DNA of 64,000 nucleotides from Nematostella vectensis (lineage: Eukaryota; Cnidaria; Anthozoa; Actiniaria; Edwardsiidae), in contig NC_064036.1 of the NCBI RefSeq assembly GCF_932526225.1, forward strand, positions 2,294,001-2,358,000, in the 5' to 3' direction. The notes beneath the pieces are model-generated. The model saw only the letters and a program-made list of their open reading frames with translations. It was not told the origin of the DNA and did not search any database. Of this stretch, positions 1 through 13,800 are shown piece after piece. Position numbers and translations under genes: made by a program. Position 1 is the stretch's first letter. The number at the start of each line of letters is the position of its first letter.

Positions 1-3000
1 ACTGGTATCATTACTTTGCAAACTAATGTCTTGACTGTCGACAAGAACAGCATCGTCTAGATTCTCATTGGTTATTGCAGACTTTACTGTATTAGGGGTG
101 TCAGTGTCGCTGCTTTCATTACTGTGATGGCTATGTTCCATTTCCTGGGGGACTTCAGGTGGAGTTTCTTTCTTTTCAGGTGTCTTCTTTTTCTTTTCAC
201 TTGAGATCTCACCTGTATTGCAAGACAGTGATAAGTTCAAGCAAGTATGTAGACAGAATAAGTATTTACAGGCACTTTATTTTTTTTTAGTAGTCAATTG
301 CTTTAACTGTTTTTATAAGTTGCAGATTCCCTCAACCTGTGACTACTAAAATCAAATATATTTTGTCCAAACATGCTCATTACCATTCATTGATTTGTGT
401 TCACTCTCATAAGAAGCCTTTTTCCTGCTGCTGTTATAAGTCCCTGATTCAGTAATTTGACCCCCATCCTTATTCCTCTTGGAGGCAGCAAATGAAGTTG
501 ATGCAGAATCTGTTGTCCTGGAATCTGCCCCTGCTGTGACTGCTCTCTGCCAGGAGGGGATGCCTGCGGGCGTGGAATTATCAAGGGGCGACGGAAATGC
601 CTTTCTACAAGACAAAATATAGCCAAACATGAGTCTTACATGGGAGTGCCAATATGTGCTACTAGGATAAGGTAGACTGTGAAGCAAACCATATCTAAAA
701 CAGCCAAACAGTAGCTTGGGAATTAAGTCAAATCAAAAGACTATAGCTGTAACTGACGGACCAAATGACTAATTAATCAACTGAGGCAATTACACCAGTT
801 GAATTGTGGTGGATAACATTATTATCTCCAAGTACCTGGCTTTTTGAAGTCATGATATTTGAATGAAAAATGGAAAAAATATTTCAAAATAATATAATCA
901 GTGTGTCTATTGGACGTTGGGACTGACATTTTAGAACAGATGGCTTGTAGCGCACATTGTAATAGGTTCTTCTATCAGTTGAGGTTCCTGTTTGCGGAAG
1001 TAAACAGGTTTGATTGCCACTTTAAAGATCTATAATCACATACACGTCTTTTGTATGATAAAAACAAATTATGTCTCCCTTCCTTCCCATATACAGACCA
1101 TTCTTCCAGATTCTTACCTATTTAGCAGAAGGCCCTTAAGGGAAATGATCTCTGATTTCAAGTCATTGACTGAGTAAGACTCTGTTGGTAGCTGTTCCAC
1201 CTTTTCTTGGGTTGAAGACAGGTCAGCTGACAGACAAATGATCTGCTTCTGCTGTTCTATCAGAAGTTTCTGAAAGTCGTAGATTGTGGTGCATCAGTAA
1301 AGAATGGACAAAATTTTACAAAAAAACTGCTGTTCTACTCTTTGTCAGTTTATAATGATTTTTTGTCTTGCAATTTGTTCGTCAAAGCTTTTTCACACTC
1401 TCCTTCCATGTCACCGACACAATCTGAAACTAATATTACCTTTGACACACATTACTGTAATGATTCTCGTAAGAAGGGAAGCGCAAGTCGGCAATGGCAT
1501 TTAAAGGTGTTAATGTTCTATTCTTTAGTCTCCGTTTTTTATTTGTAACATAAAATTCTAGGAAAGCAATGAAAAATTCATTTTCATCAAATCACTTTTA
1601 AAGATTGATTTAATCACTCCAAAAAACAAAGCTTGATCAAATTTAGAGTAAACCCTATGTAACAAATGCTTCCATTTATTTGTGATTAAAAATGCTTTTG
1701 TTCTCCTTCACCCCTACTGGCTGAAAAATAATCGTTTAGATGTTTTCCTGTTTGATGTTTAGGTGTTTTCAGACTATGTTTTATTGAAAGCATTTTACAA
1801 ATTTTATAAGACAAATATAATCGAAATATTATATGTGATGTGTATGTTGCCGCAGTCCTATTGTCTTTGCTTTCCTTTTAAGCCAGAATAAAGAGAAACA
1901 CATTGATTCAATTCATCAATTTACCTGTACTGAATCCAGTGTGAATAGAGACACACATTGATTCAATTCATCAATTTACCTGTACAGAATCCAGTTTGAA
2001 TAGAGACACACATTGATTCAATTCATCAATTTACCTGTACTGAATCCAGTTTGAATAGAGACACACATTGAGTCAATTCATCAATTTACCTGTACAGAAT
2101 CCAGTGTGGTCTGCACACCTCCAACTGTGGTTGAAATATGAAATTTAAATTACTTAAAGCTAACAAAGTATATACAGTAGTAAGTAAATGTACATTTTGC
2201 AATAACATCAATGAGTATCAAAAAACATCATACAAAATAACTGTATCATTTCTGTAGCCGAGATCACCTGTGTCCATTACACTGTTACTGAGTTCACCCA
2301 CAGAGTTCTCAATGGCTCTCAGCCTCTCATCTTTTTGCTTCTTGTGCGTGATAAGGGGGAGAATGAATTTCTATAAAACCATAATAAACAACTGTGACAC
2401 AGAATGCTATATAGGAATGGCTTTCTGACTCCTCATGGGAGAATCATCATTATCATTTGTAAGCTACTAGCAAAAGTAATTTCTATACAAGGGTATGTAG
2501 TATGGTCCATACCTCTATTCAGTGGCTACTAAGGAAGTGGTAGAATACTGAATACACTGTTTTAAGTACCTCATTTAGCAGCTACTTACTATACCCTTGT
2601 CCCGAGAGTGACTGCTTAATTGAGATATACCATGTGGACAGAGTAAATTTTTATTATTTACCTTAAAAACTGTAACTATGATGTAGCCCAAACTACCACC
2701 AATAACAGCTGCACCAAGGTACCCACGCCAGGTATAGGGCAAAGGGGCAACCCTAGGGAGGCAAACCATAATTAGTACTAAGGTACCTATGGTGAAATCC
2801 TGTTTAGTCAAAGCCTTAGTTCGGGGTAAGTCTGAATTACCCAGTACCCTCTTAGGTTAATAAAATGTTTGTACATACAAACATTACATAAGGTACCTAT
2901 GGTGAAATCCTGTTTAGTCAAAGCCTCAAGGAAGCTTAAAAATAGTTAAAGTTCGGAGTAAGTCTGAATTAACCAGTACCATCTTAGGTTAATAAAATGT

Positions 3001-4686
3001 TTGTACATACAAACATTACATAAGGTACCTATGGTGAAATCCTGTTTAGTCAAAGCCTAAGTTCGGGGTAAGTCTGAATTACCCAGTACCCTCTTAGGTT
3101 AATAAAATGTTTGTACATACAAACATTACATAAGGTACCTATGGTGAAATCCTGTTTAGTCAAAGCCTCAAGGAAGCTTAAAAATAGTAAAAGTTCGGAG
3201 TAAGTCTGAATTAACCAGTACCATCTTAGGTTAATAAAATGTTTGTACATACAAACATTACATAAGGTACCTATGGTGAAATCCTGTTTAGTCAAAGCCT
3301 CAAGGAAGCTTAAAAATAGTAAAAGTTCGGAGTAAGTCTGAATTAACCAGTACCATCTTAGGTTAATAAAATGTTTGTACATACAAACATTACATAAGGT
3401 ATTAAATACCGGCAGTTTTCATTATTTACTCCTACCTTTGGACCTGGGGCTGATATGGGGTTATAGCTGATGGTGCTTGGACAGAAACCTAAAAAAATTC
3501 AACCACACACTTTTCAATTCTACAAAGGCTAGATTACCACAACAAAAACAAATACAGTAGTAAGGCTAAGAGTACTGTACAAACCACATCTCCGGCAGTG
3601 CCTGACTGCTCAACTGCCAGATCAATCTCTTCCTTTGTCAGACCTAGAGTTAACAACAATCATAATTTCTCCTTGATTATGGGTTGTTTTCTGCTAAGGC
3701 AATAGCCCTGCCTTTTGACGCAGATTGTGTATGCTAATTAGAATAAGGATATGATAGGATAAACTAGACGTCTATGTAGCTGGACAGCTAATTTACAGGA
3801 AAAGTCACAAGCCACTTCAATTGTTTATGGAAGAGATCAAATTATCATATCCATATTAGTAATACAGCAGCTATTTTCTTTTTGACATCATAACATCACA
3901 TAGGCTATGTGTATGAGTATATCCTATGAGAGAAATATTGACATTTGAAAACAAATAACTTGTTTAATTGTTGCACATTGTGGTTACACTATTGCATATG
4001 CAATACCAATCTTAAAAACAATGGTTCAAACAAGATGTTACACAGATGTTTAGGTCAGCCATTTGTTGTATGAGAGTGTTAGCTACATCACTACCCACCC
4101 CAGGTCATGCCCCCCCCCCCACCCTCCCCCTCCATTACTGTCCGTGCTAGTTTGTCACATTTTCTGAGTTTATTTACATAATGGAAAAAAAAAAAAAACA
4201 TGAAAAATTGAAGTTTAACTAAAGAAAAATGTTTTTTAATGTTTTCATGCCCGATGCTGCATCTGATCTCCCTTGTTACTCAACTCAAGTTAAGTACTGT
4301 GGGGTGCAAACAAAGCCGCTGTACCTTTCTTTTCTAGAAAAGCCCGTCTTTGGGACATTGGTGTGGAGCGGACACGAGGATTCTGTAAGAATTTAACAGC
4401 TGTAGCAATCTGAAAACGACATCAAAGTGGACATCTAGTTATTCTATATAAATACGTAACGTAAAGGAGAAAAAATGAGAAATAGATGTCTCATTTCACC
4501 TTTTGCTGTTTCGAGTCTGCATTAGTCGCTTCTTCCATGTTGGCCTGGAATTAAAACACCGACAAAAGATGCAGTGGTTAGCCCAATGATTTTCCCTTTC
4601 TAGTTCTGCAACAAAATTCACGAAATCACAAATATAAGCAATGAAAACAGAGTCGACTCTCTACGCACCTCTTTGGGGTCGGCCAT
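1..4686 (-). CDS. PEX14: PEX14, peroxisomal docking protein (3' end off the left edge)
   Basis: Peroxin 14 docks cargo-loaded PEX5 at the peroxisomal membrane. Exons on the minus strand, 5' to 3': 4686-4669, 4544-4500, 4409-4325, 3643-3585, 3488-3436, 2752-2662, 2370-2268, 2124-2090, 1269-1118, 604-384, 212-1 (open at the edge). All have AG/GT borders and consistent phase. The N-terminal PEX5-binding domain is seen as [17 protein letters not shown] and [17 protein letters not shown] hydrophobic segment (exon 2752-2662, [19 protein letters not shown]) matches the single membrane span. A coiled-coil follows ([28 protein letters not shown]) and then the family motif [17 protein letters not shown] and GIPSWQ. 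The tail is acidic, Lys/Ser-rich and poorly conserved, as usual. Exon 2124-2090 is a 35-nt microexon whose donor is duplicated in tandem. The start ATG sits 155 bp from the NOC2L start. Confidence 0.9.
871..1008. mobile_element. Truncated copy of a MITE-like interspersed repeat
   Basis: This intron stretch is clearly similar to 29668-29892 and 56714-56905. Shared stretches include a variant of ATATTTCAAAAT, the TGTCTATTGGA.GTT block, the GATGGC(T/C)TGT block and a right end GGAAGTAAACAGG. The left terminal repeat is missing here. It lies in a PEX14 intron. The family is unnamed by me. Confidence 0.5.
1891..2104 (-). repeat. 55-bp tandem repeat carrying the PEX14 exon end and GT donor (4 copies)
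   Basis: Four tandem units of about 55 bp. Read on the minus strand, each carries the last ~15 nt of PEX14 exon 2124-2090 (CTGGATTC.GTACAG) followed by the donor GTAAATTGATGAATTGA. The true donor is at 2089-2088 and further copies lie at 2034, 1979 and 1924. Extending the exon past the first donor reads CAG GTA AAT TGA, an immediate stop. Confidence 0.85.
2780..3397. repeat. Alternating 110/132-bp tandem repeat in a PEX14 intron
   Basis: Five units start at about 2780, 2890, 3022, 3132 and 3264, each beginning AAGGTACCTATGGTGAAATC. Short (110 bp) and long (132 bp) versions alternate; the difference is a CTCAAGGAAGCTTAAAAATAG block, giving a 242-bp higher-order period. Short open frames across it are by-products. 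It lies 25 bp from the acceptor of exon 2752-2662 but does not include that splice site. Confidence 0.85.
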
Positions 4687-4841
4687 CTTGTCACCGCGTT
4701 TCCTTCGCGCGTTGACTTTCAGAATAAAACGGCAGTTTTAATTGGCTACCTTCTGGCCAATAACTTAGCCTGTTATAAAATGAGATTTTCCCGAGCCCGC
4801 CCATCCAAATAAACGGTCAGCGGCTCCGCACGTGTTTCAAA
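4687..4841. promoter_or_regulatory. Bidirectional PEX14/NOC2L promoter
   Basis: Only 155 bp separate the two start codons, which point away from each other, so both promoters and 5' UTRs must fit here. An ATTGG (4740-4744) and a CCAAT (about 4757-4761) form an inverted pair of CCAAT boxes. There is no TATA box. This is a typical compact housekeeping promoter; the factor assignment (NF-Y) is inferred from the motif only. Confidence 0.6.
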
Positions 4842-7800
4842 ATGGCGGACGCAAAGGCTGCTTCAAGAAAAAGGTCAGTCTTTCGAAGGAAAAAAGGCTT
4901 TTGACAATAATAACTTCACTGGCATTTTTATTTTAACTTGTACTTGATGTATTTAGGAGGCTGTCCGACATGGATGCGGATGAGTTTATGATGTATGGAT
5001 TGGATGACGATTCATCAGAAGATGAACGAGGCGAAGAAGATGAAAAACAAACTGCTAAAGTAGACGCCAAAATAAGGTATTTTTGCACTTATTTACTAAC
5101 GAGCTTATGCATTAAGATTGTATATTTGCGTCAATGGGCTTTTTAATCGTATTCATCCACATAGCACAAAATCGAAGACAGCCAAGCACAAAAAAGATTT
5201 ATCTCGCCTTCAGAAGAAAGACCCCGAGTTTTATAAGTTTCTTCAGGATAATGATCAGACGCTGCTGAGGTTTAATGACTCAGATACAGATGAAGAAGAC
5301 GAGGAGGAGAGCGATGACGATGATGCTGATGACGATGAGAAGGAATCAAAACAGTCAAAGACAAAGGTACAGTGATTACAGTTTTTCTAACCATTACCTA
5401 CGATAACCCTGACCCAACCAACTGGTACATTTATATCCATTTATGTCCACTTATGTCAACTAAAGGCCCTGTTTGTATGCAGATAAGATCAGTGTCAGTC
5501 TAAGGCCCTGTTTGTATGGAGGTAGGATCAGTGTCAATCTAAGGCCCTGTTTGTATGCAGATAAGATCAGTGTCAATCTAAGGCCCTGTTTGTATGCAGA
5601 TAGGATCAGTGTCAATCTAAGGCCCTGTATGTATGCAGATAGGATCAGTGTCAATCTAAGGTCTTGTTTGTATGGAGATAAGATCAGGGTCAATCTAAGG
5701 CCCTGTTTGTATGGAGGTAGGATCAGTGTCAATCTAAGGCCCTGTTTGTATGCAGATAAGATCAGTGTCAATCTAAGGCCCTGTTTGTATGCAGATAGGA
5801 TCAGTGTCAATCTAAGGCCCTGTATGTATGCAGATAGGATCAGTGTCAATCTAAGGTCTTGTTTGTATGGAGATAAGATCAGGGTCAATCTAAGGCCCTG
5901 TTTGTATGGAGGTAGGATCAGTGTCAATCTAAGGCCCTGTTTGTATGCAGATAAGATCAGTGTCAATCTAAGGCCCTGTTTGTATGCAGATAGGATCAGT
6001 GTCAATCTAAGGCCCTGTATGTATGCAGATAGGATCAGTGTCAATCTAAGGTCTTGTTTGTATGGAGATAAGATCAGGGTCAATCTAAGGCCCTGTTTGT
6101 ATGGAGGTAGGATCAGTGTCAATCTAAGGCCCTGTTTGTATGCAGATAAGATCAGTGTCAATCTAAGGCCCTGTTTGTATGCAGATAGGATCAGTGTCAA
6201 TCTAAGGCCCTGTATGTATGCAGATAGGATCAGTGTCAATCTAAGGTCTTGTTTGTATGGAGATAAGATCAGGGTCAATCTAAGGCTCTGTTTGTATGGA
6301 GGTAGGATCAGTGTCAATCTAAGGCCCTGTTTGTATGCAGATAAGATCAGTGTCAATCTAAGGCCCTGTTTGTATGCAGATAGGATCAGTGTCAATCTAA
6401 GGCCCTGTTTGTATGCAGATAGGATCAGTGTCAGTCTAAGGCCCTGTTTTTATGCAGATAGGATCAGTGTCAATCTAAGGCCCTGTTTGTATGCAGATAG
6501 GATCAGTGTCAATCTAAGGCCCTGTTTGTATGCAGATAGGATCAGGGTCAATCTAAGGCCCTGTTTGTATGGAGGTAGGATAAGTGTCAATCTAAGGCCC
6601 TGTTTGTATGCAGATAAGATCAGTGTCAATCTAAGGCCCTGTATGTATGCAGATAGGATCAGTGTCAATCTAAGGTCTTGTTTGTATGGAGATAAGATCA
6701 GGGTCAATCTAAGGCCCTGTTTGTATGGAGGTAGGATCAGTGTTAATCTAAGGCCCTGTTTGTATGCAGATAAGATCAGTGTCAATCTAAGGCCCTGTTT
6801 GTATGCAGATAGGATCAGTGTCAATCTAAGGCCCTGTATGTATGCAGATAGGATCAGTGTCAATCTAAGGTCTTGTTTGTATGGAGATAAGATCAGGGTC
6901 AATCTAAGGCCCTGTTTGTATGGAGGTAGGATCAGTGTCAATCTAAGGCCCTGTTTGTATGCAGATAAGATCAGTGTCAATCTAAGGCCCTGTTTGTATG
7001 CAGATAGGATCAGTGTCAATCTAAGGCCCTGTATGTATGCAGATAGGATCAGTGTCAATCTAAGGCCCTGTTTGTATGCAGATAGGATCAGGGTCAATCT
7101 AAGGCCCTGTTTGTATGGAGGTAGGATCAGTGTCAATCTAAGGCCCTGTTTGTATGCAGATAAGATCAGTGTCAATCTAAGGCCCTGTATGTATGCAGAT
7201 AGGATCAGTGTCAATCTAAGGTCTTGTTTGTATGGAGATAAGATCAGGGTCAATCTAAGGCCCTGTTTGTATGGAGGTAGGATCAGTGTCAATCTAAGGC
7301 CCTGTTTGTATGCAGATAAGATCAGTGTCAATCTAAGGCCCTGTTTGTATGCAGATAGGATCAGTGTCAATCTAAGGCCCTGTATGTATGCAGATAGGAT
7401 CAGTGTCAATCTAAGGTCTTGTTTGTATGGAGATAAGATCAGGGTCAATCTAAGGCCCTGGTTGTATGGAGGTAGGATCAGTGTCAATCTAAGGCCCTGT
7501 TTGTATGCAGATAAGATCAGTGTCAATCTAAGGCCCTGTTTGTATGCAGATAGGATCAGTGTCAATCTAAGGCCCTGTATGTATGCAGATAGGATCAGTG
7601 TCAATCTAAGGTCTTGTTTGTATGGAGATAAGATCAGGTTCAATCTAAGGCCCTGTTTGTATGGAGGTAGGATCAGTGTCAATCTAAGGCCCTGTTTGTA
7701 TGCAGATAAGATCAGTGTCAATCTAAGGCCCTGTTTGTATGCAGATAGGATCAGTGTCAATCTAAGGCCCTGTTTGTATGGAGGTAGGATCAGTTACAAT

Positions 7801-10800
7801 CTAAGGCCCTGTTTGTATGCAGATAAGATCAGTGTCAATCTAAGGCCCTGTTTGTATGCAGATAGGAACAGTGTCAATCTAAGGCCCTGTTTGTATGGAG
7901 GTAGGATCAGTGTCAATCTAAGGCCCTGTTTGTATGCAGATAAGATCAGTGTCAATCTAAGGCCCTGTTTGTATGCAGATAGGATCAGGGTCAATCTAAG
8001 GCCCTGTTTGTGTGCAGATAGGATCAGGATCAATCTAAGGCCCTGTTGGTATGCAGATGGGATCAGGGTCAGTCTTGACTTTGTTTCAACCATCAGTACC
8101 ACTTTGCAATAGAACATCAAATTTTTAGTTGGAACAATCGTCAACTTTTTGGGTTGTCAGCTAACTAAAATGTTTAATTGTGTTAACCTATCTATGCCAA
8201 TGAAAATGTTTTCCATGGTTGTTTCAGAGCAAGTCTAAAACCATAAAGAAAAAGAAGAAAAAAACTGAAGAGAGTGATGATGACGCTAAGGATAGCGGTA
8301 ACGATTTAAAGGATGACAATGTTGAAGATATTGAAGATGACAATGAAAAGGATACTCCAGAAAAAAAGAAAGGAAAATTGGTCACCTTGGGAATGATCAA
8401 GCAGTGGAGGAAAGGACTTGAGGTAAGAATAGCACACCCTCCTCTTTCATTTTGCCATCTTCGCACAGACCCAACCTTGCAGAGACCATCAACCATTAGC
8501 TCTTTTTTTTTACTAAAGACAAACATTTGCTTTTTCAAACAAAAATTTGCTTTTTCTCTCAGACTTATTATTTTATACCTCTTTTTTCTTTTTGTTATAA
8601 GAAATACTGTTCCTGCCTTATATAACTGAAAGAGAAATAGAAATAAAACATTTGTAAAATAATTTAAGAATTTTATATTAACACCAAGAATCTTTTAATT
8701 TAAGCATTTTTTATTAAGTTAATATAAAATGCTTAAATTAAAAGATTTCATTCCTTTCTTTTTCTCTTTCCATATTGTTCCCATCAACATTAGTCAATGT
8801 CGTTGCAATCTTTGCGTCAAGCCATGAGAGCATTCAGAGCAGGAGTCTATGGAGCTTTAGGAGAGATGCTGGAGGAGAAGAAATCCAGGTCCAAAACTCC
8901 AAAGATTTACAGAGTCGAGGGGAGCTCAGGTATGCATCTATTTCAAATAAGGTTGCACTCGAGAACCCATGTGTCGTAACACGCGGTGGTTCACGGGTAG
9001 CGAATAAACTGCTGAATCCTTGTATCTGAAAGCTATGTGAATGTTCATAAGAATGTAAACAAGAATTTTACAGCTTCTGAAACCTGGATTTGATTTTATT
9101 TAAGCTTATTTGCTTATACCCATGAAACACTGCAGGTTATGATACACAGATTCCCCAATTGCAACCTTACATTTGAAATATGTGTGTATTCACTCTGAAC
9201 AATTGGTGTCGCAACGAATTGTAGCAGAAAAATACAGAATATTACAAAGGACATGCAGTAGGAAATTATGTATGCCCAGGTAGATAAGAATGACTTAGTC
9301 AGTCCAACATCAAAAGGAAATTACTCATTTTTCTTGTTTAGTGTTTAATGCCATCATTCAGCTGTGCCTGAAGCTTGTGCCTCCAGTACTCAACCACCAT
9401 GTTGGAGAGGCATCCATCAAAAATGGCAAACTGTGAGTAGCTACAGTACTGCACCTAGTCTAAGACTTGTAGCTCATGGATACCAAGCGGATAATGGTCT
9501 CAAGACACTGTTTTTATCCTATGGACTTTAAAATATGCATTTTTTCACAACATTTAATATATTTTGCATTACAATGACAATGTATGTCTGATTTATGGTG
9601 TGCAATTTTATCGTTTACAATTCTTGTCATTCTCATTTTAAAACATTTGAATTTCAATTTGTTCCTATGTGTTTGGCATAAGTGCAGTAGTTTTTATTAA
9701 CAGTAAGAAAGCAGAAAATATTTGATACAGTAGGCAACATATAACCTATTTAATACACTTACCAGCAATCATTTGTCCATCAATGCTCAGCAGTATATGT
9801 ATTGAAATGAATAGCTTGTTGTTTTAGCCGCCTACCCTCCAGTAATGAGCATTGGGCAGAAGTAAAGGGTGTACTCAAGTTCTACTTGACTGATATCTTA
9901 CAGGTAAGATCCACTGTAATCATGGGGCACTTGCATCTTCCATGCTACATTTTTTTAGGGAACTTGCTCAATTTAAAATACATTTCTTTCTTCCCCTAGA
10001 TGTTTTGTTTATAGAACCATGGCCTAGAGGCTGGGAACAAGATTGCCATTAATATTGTTTGTCTGATTTTGTAGTTACTGAGAAGCCTTGCAGATCCCTC
10101 CATGTTATGTGTGATGATAAAGCATGCGCAACAGCTCTCTTCATACTTTGCTTGTTACCCAAATCTTACCAAGCAGCTAATAAAGGTACCTTATACTTTA
10201 CAGTAAAATTAGGTCAAGCGTGCACCCCTAGAGTCGATTAATGAGTTCATTAATGAAATTTCATTTGACTATTTGCCGAAAAGTTTTCCTTCTTGAACCT
10301 TCTTCGACTCACGTCTCTTTCAATTTGTCGTGTGCTCTACAAATAGGCCAAAATTCTATTCAAACCACTTTTTCTTAGCCAAGCCAAGAGATTACAAAAG
10401 GTTTGTGTGAACTGATAACGGAGGTACAGTAAATACCTCTTGATTCACATTATAAAACAGTATAATCAAAGTTATCAACATTTGCTTTGAAAATCCGAAA
10501 ACTTGATTCAAGAATGAAAACTTCTCGGCAAATAATCAAATAAAATTGCAAGTAATTAACTCAACCGTCGGTTCTAGAGGGGCACGCTTGACCTGGTTTA
10601 ATTGTAAAGCCTCCAGTTCAAATGGAAGAGAGTAGGTGACACTACGTATTTGACTTTTTGAGTGGCAAACTTACGTGTCAGCCAGAAAGTTTCTTCGTCA
10701 GAAAGGGGCTTAATTTTATGGAAAGATTTTTTTAGATTTCTTAATGCAACTTGTCTATAGAAAAACCGTTTTGTAAAGGAATATTTCCTTTTTTTCTCTT

Positions 10801-13800
10801 TTTTTTTCAAAGTATAAAATATTGTAAAATGAATGTATTTCCTGACATTCTCTTTAGAGACTGGTTCGCATGTGGGGAACAGGTGATGAGCATGTCAGAG
10901 TTGTGGCATTTCTTGGAATCAATAAACTTCTCCGAATGCTACCATCTACCCTCCTGGAGTTCTGTCTAAAGGTAAAACCATGACCAGAGTAGCAATGTCC
11001 CTGTGTACAGACATCGCTTCTCAAGCCAGGGTTTGAAGCCAGAACTGAAAAAAGCTGTGAAAACCTGGCTCTTTAATCAATGTGTTTTTTTTTTGCCATC
11101 AGCAATTTTTTTGCCTTTGTTAGTGTTGCCTGTAGTTTTAGAAATTGATTGTTAAGTTAATTATGTACTGTGCATAGTGTTACCAGCTGCTGTTAATCTA
11201 AAGGTTATCCAATCATTATTATAAAACTTAGCCAAAAAGTAGTTTTTCATGGCATAAGATATTATTCAATCACTGTTTTGTTGTATTAGAGAAAATGTAC
11301 ATTGTAATTCATGAAGGATGGACGGCAGACAAGTCTCATTCACAAGTTCAATGAAAAAGAGTAAATATACCCTAATTAATGCTTATATTTTTGGGATGAA
11401 ATTGTTGTGATTCTCCTTTGCAGCAATTGTACCTGAGTTTTGTGAAAAATGCCAAGTTCACGTCCCCCAAGACAAAGCCTCTGATCACATTCATGCAGAA
11501 CTCCCTTGTGGAGGTGTTCAAGGTTAACCCACATCTGACGTACCAGCATGCATTCATCTACATCAGGCAGATGGCAATACACCTGAGGAATGCTATCATC
11601 AACAAGAAAAAAGTACAGTAAAACAACATTCTAAGGACACCTTGGCAGAGAAGAAGAAACTTTTAAGTACCGTATTTTTTTTTCAAACTCCCCAACAGAA
11701 GGGACAGTTTTTGGGGTTAAGTATTAATATATCACAGGATAGATTTTCTCACGATTGGAAAAGCAACTGAAAATGTCAACCCTTCATATATTGGCCACAA
11801 GCATTAACTATCACTACTCGCAACTCTCTCCCACAAATATTTAAAAGTTGTCTAAGAATTTTCTGTATTTTTTAAACAAGTCCTTGATCCTTCTGGTCTC
11901 TTCTGTTACTTGTCTGCCTTTAGGACGCTCACCAGTCTGTGTACAACTGGCAGTTCATACACTGTCTACATCTATGGTGCAGGGTGTTAAGTGAAGTGTC
12001 TTCACAAGGTGTCTTGGATCCTCTATTGTATCCCCTTGTCCAAATAATCATGGGAACTATCAAGTATGTTATTAAATGGTGAAATGCTTTTATAGGTTCT
12101 TCCAATCAAATATTGTTCATCAGGTACATCACGTCAACCATGGGTGGTTATTTTGAAATTATCTAGCAAGTAGATGATTTTTTTTTTCCAAAGAAAAAAT
12201 AAGAAAGCTAAAAACTTGAAGTGACAAAGAGACATTTCAAAAACTCCCCACGGACACATAGCATTTAGCATCAAATGCATCTGGCCCTAAGGTATGAAAT
12301 GGCAATATTTTTTTCTCAAAATATTATTTTCTCACTTTGTTTTTTGCCTGACCCTGGAGGCTAGTACCAACATGTCGCTACTACCCTCTGAGATTCCACT
12401 GTATCCGGTCGCTGCACATGCTGTCTCAAGCAATGAAAACCTTTGTGCCTACCTCGTCCTTCCTCCTTGAGGTACTGTACCACAAACAATGATTCAACTA
12501 TTGAAAGGTATCCATCTGGAAGGAACATATGCTTTTTTTTAGATACTTGATTCCCCAGAGTTCAACAAGAGAGTAAAAATGTCGACAGCAAAGCCAACTG
12601 ATTTTTCATGCATCTTAAAAGTGTCGAAGTCACAGCTTTCCACAAAACCCTTTGAGGTGAGAAACATTGTTTGTAGTTAGCAACATTTTTGGGGAGAATG
12701 TGAAATGAAATACTTGGTTTTGCAGGATGCTGTTATTGATAATGTCTTTGAGCTGTTTTTGGAGTTTTTCTCCATTCATGCGTACTCCATCGCCTTCCCA
12801 GAGCTTTCCCTTTCTACCGTCGTCCGGGTAAGGGCCGTCGTTCTTTAAAGGATAGCTTTCTGCACGTGAAAATGTGCTAACAAGACGTGTTCCTTTTAGT
12901 TAAGAAAATTTATCAAGACTACCAAGATACCTCAGTATCGAAAACAGATGAAGCAATTGCTTGATAAGGTGAGCTGTCATCTGCCTTTTCTTTTGCTCTG
13001 ACTTAAATATATATTTTTAATTTTTGTACCTTCGTCGTAGATCGAAGAAACCTCTAAGGAGGTGACAGAGCAGCGATCTTCTGTGTCTTTTAGCCCCAAG
13101 GATGTCAAAGAAGTGGTATGTATCACTAGTGAGAGCAAGAGGAGCGAGCTCAAGGGTCGAGAAAGGAGAGCTACAAGGTGGTTACAATGTCACAAAAGAG
13201 ATATACATTAGCGAGAGATGGGGAAGTAAGAGTGGATGGGGGCAGGGAGCAGGGAATTGCTGATGGGAGGTTGGATGGTCAAAGACCACAAAGATGCCAC
13301 AAAAGTGTAATGTAATAGCAATAGAGAGGGAGAAGTAAGAGTGGACGGAATGAACTGTGGGGGAAAGGGGCAAAAAGATTCGATGGGGGAATGAGTTCAC
13401 AAGGATGTCACAGAAATGGTATGCATTAGTTAACCAAGTAAAATGTTAATCATCAGGAGCAATGGACATCTGAGTACAAACAGCATCCGAATGCGATCGT
13501 GAAATTCTACTCGACGTGGAAGAGCATGAAACCTGTTATTAGTCAGCACCACGAGGTAAGTAAACATCACCCACGACTTAAAAATATTAAATAATAATGG
13601 TAGTGTGTTCCGATGGGTTTATAAAAAGTCAGAAAACCCGACAGTTTGGTAGCTTGCTTAGTCTCCTGACGGTTTATTACCAACACACATTTTTCGTCAT
13701 TTCACATTTTTGATTTTTTTAAGGATGAGGATTCTGAGGTCGAGTTCGAAGGTGACTCAGATAGCGAAGAGGAAAAACCAAAATCAAAGAAGCGCAAGTC

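Noticed and set aside
5473..8112. 879-codon open frame as a repeat-protein gene
   Set aside because: It is a 39-bp minisatellite inside a NOC2L intron; the minus strand is open as well, and the flanking NOC2L exons join in phase.
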